Assembly (NCBI RefSeq): GCF_000423625.1 | Contig: NZ_AUII01000013.1 | Coordinates: 49,401 to 113,400 of the forward strand | Origin: Pseudonocardia asaccharolytica DSM 44247 = NBRC 16224 | GTDB lineage: Bacteria > Actinomycetota > Actinomycetes > Mycobacteriales > Pseudonocardiaceae | DNA length: 64,000 nucleotides | Direction of reading: 5' to 3' | Shown: in pieces, positions 41,933 through 49,182 of the stretch | Numbering within the stretch: the stretch's first letter is position 1 | Layout: the number at the start of each line of letters is the position of its first letter | The notes under the pieces: model-generated | The model's input: only the letters and a program-made list of their open reading frames with translations | What the model was told of the DNA's origin: nothing | Databases searched by the model: none | Made by a program: the position numbers and the translations under genes

Positions 41933-43171
41933 TCACAGCTCGGACAGCGGGACGCCCGGGTCGGCGAGCCGGTCCGGATCGACCGGTGCGCCCGACCGGA
42001 CCAGCCGCTGGATGTCGTCGGTGACGTCCCAGACGTTGACGTTCATCCCGGCCAGCACCCTGCCGTCGGAGAGCCAGAACGCGACGAACTCGCGACCGGC
42101 GAGGTCGCCGCGCACGACCACCCGGTCGTAGCTGCCGGGCTGGGCGTATCCGGAGTACTCCATGCCGAGGTCGTACTGATCGGAGTAGAAGTAGGGCACC
42201 CGGTCGAAGACCACATCCTGGCCGAGCATCGACCGGGCAGCGGCGGGGCCGCCGTTCAGCGCGTTGGCCCAGTGCTCGACCCGGATCCGCCTGCCGAGCA
42301 GCGGGTTGTGCGCATTGGCGACGTCGCCCGCGGCGTAGATGTCCGGATCGCCGGTCCGCAGCGACTCGTCGACCAGCACCCCGTTGTCCACCGCCAGGCC
42401 GGCGGTCCGTGCCAGCTCGACCGCCGGGGTGATGCCGACGCCGACGACGACCGCGTCGGCGGGGACCGCGGTGTCGTCGTCGAGCAACACCGACGCGACC
42501 CGGCCCTCGCTCCCGGTGATCTCCCGGATCCCCGTGCTCAACCGCAGATCGACCCCGTGCGCGGCATGCAGATCGGCGAAGACCTGGGCCATCTCGTCAC
42601 CGAGCACCCGCCGCAACGGCAACGAGTCCAGCTCGACCAGCACGACCGCGGCGCCGCGCTGGCGGGCCGCCGCGACCTCCAACCCGATCCAGCCGCCACC
42701 GATCACGACGATCCGGGCACCCTCGGTGACCACTTCGCGCAGCGCGTCGGACTCCTCGATCCGGCGCAGGTAGTGCACGCCGTCCAGATCGGCGCCGGGA
42801 ACGGCCAGGCGGCGAACCACCGAGCCGGTGGTGAGCAGCAGCTTGGCGTAGTTCACGGACTCGCCGCCCGCGAGGGTGACGGTGTGCGCCGCCGGGTCGA
42901 GTTTCTCGGCTCGTGCCCCGGTGCGCAGCTCGATGCGCTGCTCGTCGTACCAGGAGCGATCGTGGACGAACGCCTTCTCCCGCTCCTCGGCGCCCAGCAG
43001 GTAGCCCTTGGACAGCGGCGGTCGCTCGTAGGGGGCTTCGGGCTCCTCACCGATGAGCACCACCCGCCCCGTGAAGCCCTCGGCCCGCAGCGTCTCGGCC
43101 GCCTTCGCTCCCGCCAGGCTCGCCCCCACGATCACGAAAGTCCGCTCATCACGCGCGTTCGGTTCGGTCAT
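41933..43171 (-). CDS. FAD-dependent NAD(P)H:ferredoxin reductase-like oxidoreductase
   Basis: The protein of 412 residues has two dinucleotide-binding motifs, FVIVGASLAGAKAAETLRAE at the start (FAD) and ARIVVIGGGWIGLEVAAARQ near 150 (NAD(P)H), as well as YERPPLSKGYLLG, the FAD motif DIYAAGDVANAHNPLLGRRI near 275, and the reductase C-domain. It belongs with ferredoxin and rubredoxin reductases that feed cytochrome P450 or Rieske oxygenases. No oxygenase or ferredoxin gene is adjacent. ATG 43171 is preferred because the GASLAG motif then sits at the usual distance. Confidence 0.88.
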   Translation of the reverse strand: MTEPNARDERTFVIVGASLAGAKAAETLRAEGFTGRVVLIGEEPEAPYERPPLSKGYLLGAEEREKAFVHDRSWYDEQRIELRTGARAEKLDPAAHTVTLAGGESVNYAKLLLTTGSVVRRLAVPGADLDGVHYLRRIEESDALREVVTEGARIVVIGGGWIGLEVAAARQRGAAVVLVELDSLPLRRVLGDEMAQVFADLHAAHGVDLRLSTGIREITGSEGRVASVLLDDDTAVPADAVVVGVGITPAVELARTAGLAVDNGVLVDESLRTGDPDIYAAGDVANAHNPLLGRRIRVEHWANALNGGPAAARSMLGQDVVFDRVPYFYSDQYDLGMEYSGYAQPGSYDRVVVRGDLAGREFVAFWLSDGRVLAGMNVNVWDVTDDIQRLVRSGAPVDPDRLADPGVPLSEL

Positions 43172-43261
43172 CGGTCCCACCTTCCTGTCTCCTGCTCGAA
43201 TGGATGTCCCGTCGAGCAACAACCGACACCGTGTCCACGTTCGCGCATCTCAGCGAGGCCT

Positions 43262-43301
43262 GTGAGTGCGTAACAGTGTTAGAACACTGTTACGCACTCA
43301 C
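43262..43301. terminator. Perfect 19-bp hairpin overlapping the folE stop codon
   Basis: Arms 43262-43280 and 43283-43301 are exact reverse complements with a two-base loop (AG). The folE stop TAA (43292-43290) and last codons lie within the right arm. It is likely the folE terminator, but the extreme symmetry with a 2-base loop also suggests a cruciform-type repeat or protein-binding palindrome. Confidence 0.65.
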
Positions 43302-43952
43302 GGGGCGGGAGGACGTGCCGGTGAGGGCGAAGAACTCGTTTCGGGAGCGCGCGTCCTCGCGCAGCACGCCGTGCAATGCAGAGGTGATGGTCCGGGATCC
43401 GGCGGCGCGGACCCCGCGCAGCGACATGCACATGTGCTCGGCCTCGATCACCACGCCCACACCGCGGGGCGCGAGGTGTTCCTGCAGCCAGTCGGCCACC
43501 TGCTTGGTGAGCCGCTCCTGCACCTGCAGGTCGTGGCCGAACAGCTCGACCACCCGGGCGAGCTTGGACAGCCCGAGGATCCGCTGCCCGGGAAGATAGC
43601 CCACGTGCGCGACCCCGTGGAACGGCAGCAGGTGGTGCTCGCACAGCGACTGGACCGGCAGATGCGTGGCGACGACCAGCTCGTCGTAGCCCTCATCGTT
43701 GGGAAACGTCGTCAGGTCGAACTGGCGGGGCGTCAGCAGCTCGACGAACGAACCCGCGACGCGGCGCGGCGTGTCAGCCAGGTGCACCGAGTCCGGGTCC
43801 TTACCCAGCGCGCGCAGCAGGTCAGCGACGGCCCGCTCTGCGGCGGCCACGTCCACCGCCGTGCGGTCGCTGACGACGCGCAGCCGGGGAGCCGCCGGTG
43901 GGGCCGGGGAGGACGGCGGCTGACGCGGGGAAGCGGTCACGTCGGCGACCAT
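43290..43952 (-). CDS. folE: GTP cyclohydrolase I
   Basis: The 220-residue protein has the FolE signatures TPRRVAGSFVELLTP, the zinc motif PVQSLCEHHLLPFHGVAHVG, LGLSKLARVVELFGHDLQVQ and the second zinc Cys in AEHMCMSLRGVRAAGSRTIT. It makes 7,8-dihydroneopterin triphosphate from GTP, the first step of folate and tetrahydrobiopterin synthesis. It stands without other folate genes, so it may be a second copy under special control; extra folate would fit the tetrahydrofolate demand of the nearby serine-cycle genes. GAAGGAGGG precedes the ATG. Confidence 0.93.
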   Translation of the reverse strand: MVADVTASPRQPPSSPAPPAAPRLRVVSDRTAVDVAAAERAVADLLRALGKDPDSVHLADTPRRVAGSFVELLTPRQFDLTTFPNDEGYDELVVATHLPVQSLCEHHLLPFHGVAHVGYLPGQRILGLSKLARVVELFGHDLQVQERLTKQVADWLQEHLAPRGVGVVIEAEHMCMSLRGVRAAGSRTITSALHGVLREDARSRNEFFALTGTSSRPVSA

Positions 43953-44010
43953 GGGCCCTCCTTCTAAAGATGAAAGTTCTCGTTATTAGAGACCGGCGGC
44001 CGCGACGATG
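43953..44010 (-). promoter_or_regulatory. AT-rich folE leader with small inverted repeat
   Basis: Read on the minus strand, the 58 bases before folE contain TCTCTAATAACGAGAAC and TTTCATCTTTAGA, markedly AT-rich for this genome, with TCTAA/TTAGA in inverse orientation, then the ribosome site. A promoter or operator for folE separate from the upstream regulator gene is likely. Confidence 0.45.
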
Positions 44011-44724
44011 TCAAGATCTGCCGCCCTGGCGTCGGGCCGCGGGATCCAGCCGCACACAGCACCGACCCGGGCCGGGGGCCAGCCGGGCGGTCCACCCCGG
44101 ATCATCAAGGCCATCGAGCAGCCCCTGCAGCAGCCGCAGGTTCATCCCGCACACGAGGTTCGGGTGCTCCTGCACCAGAGCGTGGAAGGGGCAGTTCACC
44201 AGTGCGATACCGCCCCCCTCGGCGCGGGGCTCGAAGCCGTGCTCTCCCAGCACCCGCAACGCGGCCATGCGGCTGTCCACGCAGGCTCCGGCCGAACCCG
44301 CCCCGCGGGCGAGCTCCATGCCCAGCCGGTGCGCGCGCCGGCCGAGAACCACCCGCGGCGCCTCACCGGAGCGTCCCACCTCGACGAGCGCCCCGGCCAG
44401 CAGCTTCCCGGCCAAGTCGTAGCGGCGCTCGGGCAGCGACACCACAACCTGGCAGGCCGCCCGGCGATAGAGCTTGGCGGGCCGCCCGGCGCCGGGACCG
44501 GTCCGCCCGGTGCGCCGCTCGTAGACGACCTCGAGCAGGCCCTCGTCCACGAGCCGATCCAGATGGAACGCCGCGGTCGTGCGGGGCAGCCCCACGGCCG
44601 CGGCCGCCTCGTCGCGGCTCACCGATCCGGGCTGGCGCACCACATGGTCATACAGGCGGTGGCGGGTCGGCTCGGCGAGCGCGGCAACCGCAGCGATCTG
44701 AGTCCGCCTGCCTTCGTCGTCCAT
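44011..44724 (-). CDS. SufR-like winged-helix regulator with conserved cysteines
   Basis: The 237-residue protein has an ArsR-type winged helix (AALAEPTRHRLYDHVVRQPG, VGLPRTTAAFHLDRLVDEGL, GRPAKLYRRA) and a C-terminal domain with Cys at GGGIALVNCPFHALVQE, NLVCGMNLRLL and GRCCVRLDP. This pattern resembles SufR, the [Fe-S]-sensing repressor of iron-sulfur assembly, although no suf genes are adjacent. It lies upstream of folE on the same strand and may regulate it. Iron-sulfur binding is inferred from the cysteines only. Confidence 0.7.
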   Translation of the reverse strand: MDDEGRRTQIAAVAALAEPTRHRLYDHVVRQPGSVSRDEAAAAVGLPRTTAAFHLDRLVDEGLLEVVYERRTGRTGPGAGRPAKLYRRAACQVVVSLPERRYDLAGKLLAGALVEVGRSGEAPRVVLGRRAHRLGMELARGAGSAGACVDSRMAALRVLGEHGFEPRAEGGGIALVNCPFHALVQEHPNLVCGMNLRLLQGLLDGLDDPGWTARLAPGPGRCCVRLDPAARRQGGRS

Positions 44725-44739
44725 ACCGCCATCGTATAA

Positions 44740-44753
44740 TCAACTTTTGTTGA
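44740..44753 (-). promoter_or_regulatory. Palindromic operator before the SufR-like gene
   Basis: TCAAC-TTTT-GTTGA is a perfect palindrome 15 bases upstream of the start codon. On the minus strand a GATTAT/TATACG stretch that can act as -10 follows directly. Autoregulation by the winged-helix protein is likely. Confidence 0.5.
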
Positions 44754-44791
44754 CGAAACCCCGTCGAGACCCGGATTCAGAACAGCCGGCT

Positions 44792-45661
44792 TCACAACAG
44801 CCCGGATTCGCGTGCCGTATGCACCGCCGCGGTCCGGTTGTGCACGTTGAGCTTGCGCATCGCGGCGCGCAGGTAGGCCTTGATTGTCTGCGGGCTCAGA
44901 CCGAGCTCGTGGGCGATCTCGGCGTTGCTCGCGCCGACCGCGGCGAGCCGCAGGGCATCCAACTCGCGTGGCGCGAGCCTGATCGACGAACTCGCCGTGC
45001 GGCCCGGATCGCGGTCGCCCAGCTGCCGGCAGACGCGTTCGAGACGAGCGCGCAGCACCGGGTCGTCCGTGGATCGGATGATCATCGTCAGCTCGTCGAG
45101 GGCCGCCCGTAGCTTCGGCGTCGAATCGGCCGCCACCTCGGCCGGTCGCCATCCGACGGGCCGATCCCTCCCGAGCAGCCCCTCGATGTCCTTCCCGAGC
45201 TTGGACGCCACGACGTTGGCGTGCCGCAAGGCGACGTCACCGATCGACATGTCCGCGCGCACGGCCCCGTAGACCACCCCGCCGACCGTTCCGTGCACCC
45301 TGATGGGGACGGCGAACACCGAGGTGAGCCGCTCCGGCGCGACGTGCCGGTCGTAGTCGTGGGTGATCGCACGGCTGCTGGTGTAGTCGTTGACCAGGCA
45401 GGGTACGCCGCGCATGATCGCCGTGCCGCCCAAACCCCGGCCCACCGAAACCGATACCCCGTGCAGCGATCTGGTGCGGTTTCCCAGCAGCTGCGTGATG
45501 AGCAGATGCTCGCCGGCCTTGCCCCTGCGGGTGGCCCCACCGAACACGACCGGCAATCCGGTGGTCTTGCTCAGCACATCGAGCCGCTGGCGGAGCAGAT
45601 TCTCGATCATGTCGCGCATAGGGCCGGCATCGACCACTTCCGCTCCCCTCTCCGCAATCAT
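44792..45661 (-). CDS. GAF domain LuxR-type transcriptional regulator
   Basis: From ATG 45661 the product has 289 residues. Residues about 15-160 form a GAF-like sensor (RLDVLSKTTGLPVVFGGATR, GLGGTAIMRGVPCLVNDYTS, LTSVFAVPIRVHGTVGGVVY). The C-terminus is a LuxR/NarL helix-turn-helix (LAPRELDALRLAAVGASNAE, LGLSPQTIKAYLRAAMRKLN). Such regulators occur near catabolic genes in actinobacteria. It is divergent to an MFS metabolite symporter, its probable target, in 183 bases of spacer. A TTG at 45700 would add 13 residues. Confidence 0.8.
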   Translation of the reverse strand: MIAERGAEVVDAGPMRDMIENLLRQRLDVLSKTTGLPVVFGGATRRGKAGEHLLITQLLGNRTRSLHGVSVSVGRGLGGTAIMRGVPCLVNDYTSSRAITHDYDRHVAPERLTSVFAVPIRVHGTVGGVVYGAVRADMSIGDVALRHANVVASKLGKDIEGLLGRDRPVGWRPAEVAADSTPKLRAALDELTMIIRSTDDPVLRARLERVCRQLGDRDPGRTASSSIRLAPRELDALRLAAVGASNAEIAHELGLSPQTIKAYLRAAMRKLNVHNRTAAVHTARESGLL

Positions 45662-45844
45662 CGTCTTTGCCCGGTTCAGGCGGATGGAAACGATACGCAA
45701 CGTCAGCGCCGAATCAGCGGAAAGCCCCGCTACCCACTTTTGCGTGTGGTGCGTGGCCGCCGCCGTCGGGGATGGTCTCGCATGCCCGCAGGGCGGTGCC
45801 GCTGGTCATGGTGGCGGCGGTTCTCACGATCTAGGAGGACATGG

Positions 45845-47194
45845 ATGTCCACCCACGAGGCGGTGTCGCCGCCGGACGTGCCGATGCGGCGGGTCGCCCT
45901 CGCGAGCTGTGTCGGGACGACGATCGAGTTCTACGACTTCTTCATCTACGGCACGGCGGCCGCGCTCGTCTTCCCGAAGGTGTTCTTCCCCGCCCTGGGC
46001 CCGACCGCGGGCACGATCGCCTCGTTCGCGACGTTCGCGGTCGCCTTCGTCGCCCGCCCGGTCGGGGCGGTGCTGTTCGGGCATTTCGGCGACAGGATCG
46101 GCCGCAAGCGCACCCTCATCTCGACGCTGCTGCTGATGGGGGTCGCCACGATGCTCATCGGGCTGCTCCCCGGTGCCGACACGATCGGGGTGGCCGCCCC
46201 GATCATCCTGGTGATCCTGCGGTTCGCCCAGGGCTTCGCGGTGGGTGGCGAATGGGCCGGGGCCACGCTGCTCACGGCGGAGTACGCACCGAAGGCGAAA
46301 CGAGGGCTCTACGCGGTCTTCCCGCAGCTCGGCCCGGCCTTCGCCTTCGCGCTGTCCAGTGCGACGTTCCTGGTCACGGGCCTGACGCTCGGCGACACCG
46401 ACCAGGCGTTCCTCGACTACGGATGGCGGGTGCCGTTCCTGCTCAGCGTCGTGCTGGTCGGGGTGGGCCTCTATGTGCGGGTCACGATCGAGGAGACGCC
46501 GGTCTTCCGGCAGGCCCAGCAGCAGCGGGCGGCCCGGGCCGATGCAGGGCGCACGCCCTTCCTGGAGGCCATCCGCCGCCAGCCGAAGGAGGTGCTGCTG
46601 TCGGCCGGGTCTTTGACGATGTTGTTCGCGTTCTTCTACATGGGCACGGCCTATCTGACCAGCTACGGAACCAACCCGAACGGGACCGGGCTGAGCCGTC
46701 CGGTCGTGCTGACGCTGGGCATCGCGGCGGCCGTGGTCTTCGGGCTGGTGATCGTCGCCGCCGGCATCTGGTCGGACCGCATCGGGCGCCGCGGCGTCAT
46801 CATGACCTCCTGCGCTCTCGGCGCGGTCTGGGCACTGGTGCTGTTCCCGCTGCTCGACACCGGATCTGCCGTCGCGTTCGGTATCGGGCTCACCGTCACG
46901 CTCGCCATCTTCGGTGTGTCCTACGGGCCCGCCGGGGCCTTCCTGCCGGAGCTGTTCGAGACTCGTTACCGCTACACGGGCGCCGGCATGGGGTACAACC
47001 TGGCGGGTGTGCTCGGCGGCGCGGTCCCGCCGCTGCTGGCGCCGCAGCTCGCCGCGTCCTTCGGCAGCATCGCCATCGGTGTCATGCTCGCCGCGCTGGC
47101 GGTGCTGAGCTTCTTCTGCACGCGTGCGCTGGCGGAGACGAAGGACCGCCGGATACAGGACGAGCCCGCCGACGCCGCGGTGGCGGCCGGCTGA
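45845..47194 (+). CDS. MFS metabolite:H+ symporter (MHS family)
   Basis: The 449-residue protein has 12 helices and the MHS signatures ASCVGTTIEFYDFFIYGTAA, GHFGDRIGRKRTLISTLLLM, RFAQGFAVGGEWAGATLLTA and the central loop YVRVTIEETPVFRQAQ. MHS members (ShiA, KgtP, ProP types) import carboxylates, osmolytes or aromatic acids with protons. The substrate here may be an organic acid that feeds the glyoxylate/serine-cycle genes to the right. AGGAGG lies at 45833-45838 before ATG 45845. Confidence 0.88.
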   Translation: MSTHEAVSPPDVPMRRVALASCVGTTIEFYDFFIYGTAAALVFPKVFFPALGPTAGTIASFATFAVAFVARPVGAVLFGHFGDRIGRKRTLISTLLLMGVATMLIGLLPGADTIGVAAPIILVILRFAQGFAVGGEWAGATLLTAEYAPKAKRGLYAVFPQLGPAFAFALSSATFLVTGLTLGDTDQAFLDYGWRVPFLLSVVLVGVGLYVRVTIEETPVFRQAQQQRAARADAGRTPFLEAIRRQPKEVLLSAGSLTMLFAFFYMGTAYLTSYGTNPNGTGLSRPVVLTLGIAAAVVFGLVIVAAGIWSDRIGRRGVIMTSCALGAVWALVLFPLLDTGSAVAFGIGLTVTLAIFGVSYGPAGAFLPELFETRYRYTGAGMGYNLAGVLGGAVPPLLAPQLAASFGSIAIGVMLAALAVLSFFCTRALAETKDRRIQDEPADAAVAAG

Positions 47195-47345
47195 TCCCCT
47201 CGAGCTCCGTGAACTTGGCCTGCGCCGCGGCATCGGTCGGCGCCGTGATCGCAGTCAGCATCACGATCACCTTGACGCTCCGCGGGTCGCGCCCCTGCTC
47301 GGCCGCCTGCCTGCGGATGTCGTCGACCGTCGGACGATTCCCACA
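47186..47345 (-). pseudogene. Fragment of an NtaA/DszA-type LLM flavin monooxygenase
   Basis: One minus-strand frame reads PTVDDIRRQAAEQGRDPRSV followed by KVIVMLTAITAPTDAAAQAK and FTEL, which matches the segment around two thirds of the FMN-dependent monooxygenases of the nitrilotriacetate/dibenzothiophene-sulfone/dimethylsulfide group. Nothing recognisable lies before or after, so only about 50 of roughly 450 residues remain. The rest of 47195-47432 holds no gene. Confidence 0.5.
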
Positions 47346-47432
47346 GCTTGTCATCGAGGCCGCGGCTGGGCGATCCTCCGCTCGTGCGGCGGACCCGGGA
47401 CCGCACAGATCATCCACGGACCGCCACCGATC

Positions 47433-48569
47433 TCACGCTGGGCCCGGCACAGGGCCCGACCAGGACCGCACCAGCGCGGCTGTTTCCTCGCGCAGCAACG
47501 AGTAGGCATGCCGGTGTGCATGCTCGAGTGAGGGCGCGTGGTCGGCGAGCGCCCGCGTGCCGGAGATCCCGGCCGCGATCAACGCCTCCCGGTCCAGCCG
47601 GACTCGGCCCGCGACGGCGAGGACCGGGGTGCGCCGGGCTGAGGCGAGCCCGGCGACGCCGACCGGGACCTTACCGGCCAGGCTCTGGGCATCGAGCGAC
47701 CCCTCGCCGGTGACGACGAGATCGGCGCGGGCCACCGCAGGGCCAAGTCCGGCCAGCTCGGCCACCAGGTCGAACCCGGACACCAGGCAGGCGCTGAACC
47801 CGGCCATCGCTCCGGCCGCGAGGCCACCGCCCGCGCCCGCACCGGGGATCTCGGCGACCTGCCCGGCACCGGCCGCCACCAGCGCGCTCGACCAAGCGTG
47901 CAGCGCCCGGTCGAGGATGGTGACGCCTCGGTCCTGTGCGCCCTTCTGCGGGGCGAACACCGCGGCGGCACCACGCGGGCCGAGCAGCGGATTGGTGACA
48001 TCGGTTGCGACCCGCACCCGTACGCCCGCGCAGCGGCGCCGGACCGGCGCGAGCTCGACGGTGCGCACCCTGGTCAGTGCCTGCCCGCCGAGCCCGACCC
48101 GGTTTCCGGCCGCATCGACCACCACGACACCGAGCGCCTGCAACATGCCCGCCCCGCCATCCGTGCTGGCAGTGCCGCCGACGGTGAGCACGATGTCGCT
48201 GATGCCCTGGTCCACGGCGTGAGCGAGGAGCTCGCCCACCCCCCAGGTATGCGCCGCGAGCGCCGACCACGGCGTCGGCTCGACGTACCCGAGCCCGCAG
48301 GCCTGTGCGGACTCGATATAGGCGACCCCGTCGCACACGGCGTAGCAGGCATCGACCGGATCGGTGACCGGCCCGGCCACCCGCACCTCGACGGGTTTCC
48401 CGCCGCCCGCGATCAGGACATCGAGCGTCCCCTCGCCGCCGTCCGCCATCGGGATCTCGACGATCTCGGCGTCCGGCGCCGCCGCGCGCACGCCCTCGCG
48501 CATCGCGGCGGCGGCCTGCACCGCGGTCAGGCTTCCCTTGAACTTGTCCGGCGCGACAACGACTCTCAT
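47433..48569 (-). CDS. Glycerate kinase (GarK/GlxK type)
   Basis: The 378-residue protein begins MRVVVAPDKFKGSLTAVQAA and has IPMADGGEGTLDVLIAGGGK, LTVGGTASTDGGAGMLQALG, TDVTNPLLGPRGAAAVFAPQ and LVVTGEGSLDAQSLAGKVPV, all standard for type-2 glycerate kinases. It makes 2- or 3-phosphoglycerate from D-glycerate. With the hydroxypyruvate reductase at 62 kb it completes the serine-cycle branch to central metabolism, although it lies on the other strand. It may be cotranscribed with the molybdoenzyme genes upstream. Confidence 0.93.
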   Translation of the reverse strand: MRVVVAPDKFKGSLTAVQAAAAMREGVRAAAPDAEIVEIPMADGGEGTLDVLIAGGGKPVEVRVAGPVTDPVDACYAVCDGVAYIESAQACGLGYVEPTPWSALAAHTWGVGELLAHAVDQGISDIVLTVGGTASTDGGAGMLQALGVVVVDAAGNRVGLGGQALTRVRTVELAPVRRRCAGVRVRVATDVTNPLLGPRGAAAVFAPQKGAQDRGVTILDRALHAWSSALVAAGAGQVAEIPGAGAGGGLAAGAMAGFSACLVSGFDLVAELAGLGPAVARADLVVTGEGSLDAQSLAGKVPVGVAGLASARRTPVLAVAGRVRLDREALIAAGISGTRALADHAPSLEHAHRHAYSLLREETAALVRSWSGPVPGPA

Positions 48570-48585
48570 CGACTCGTCCCTCCCG

Positions 48586-49181
48586 TCAACGGGACACGAC
48601 GGACAGCGGCAGCGATCGGCCCACCAGCACCGGCCGCGGCGCGGGCAAGATCCCCGCGATCCTCGTCAGCTCGCGAGCGGGTGCGGCCTCCGGCGCGGCG
48701 AGCACCACCGGAACGCCCCGGTCGCCCGCCTCACGCAGCTCGATGTCGAGGACCACCTGGCCGAGCAGCGGGGCGCCGGCCTCCGCGGCGAGCACGGCAC
48801 CACCTCCGGATCCGAAGATCGCTGTGGGCTCTCGACAGCAATGACACACCAATGCGCTCATGTTCTCCACGACACCCGCGACGGTCGCGCCGGTCTCCAC
48901 CGCCATCCGGACCACCCGCATCGGGCCGCGCCACACGACGGGCCGCTCGTCAGGGACGAAGAAGCCCACCGACATGATGCCGACCCCGCCCTTCCCGCTG
49001 GCCACCGCATAGATCCGGGACCGCCGCCGAGCCCGCCCATGATCGGTGGGGTGGTGCGGAGCCGTTCGGCGAGCTCGACCCGCTCGACCACGGACATCGT
49101 CGAGAAGCTCACCTCGACCACGCGGACCCCGTCCAGCCCGGACACGGCCGCGGTGTCGATATCGGGCCGGCGGGTCAGCAC
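48586..49181 (-). pseudogene. Decayed Mrp/NBP35-type iron-sulfur carrier ATPase
   Basis: From GTG 49181 the frame gives a remnant of the MIP18-like N-domain (RPDIDTAAVSGLDGVRVVEV, then VVERVELAERLRT). Another frame continues with the deviant Walker A ASGKGGVG, then jumps directly to MSVGFFVPDERPVVWRGPM, so roughly 80 residues with the Mg-binding region are gone. Later parts (GVVENMSALVCHCCREP, FGSGGGAVLAAEAGAPLLGQ) are present, and another deletion follows WRGPM. The gene once sat in an overlap with the molybdoenzyme, suggesting a former role in Fe-S supply to that complex. Confidence 0.8.
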
Positions 49182-49182
49182 G

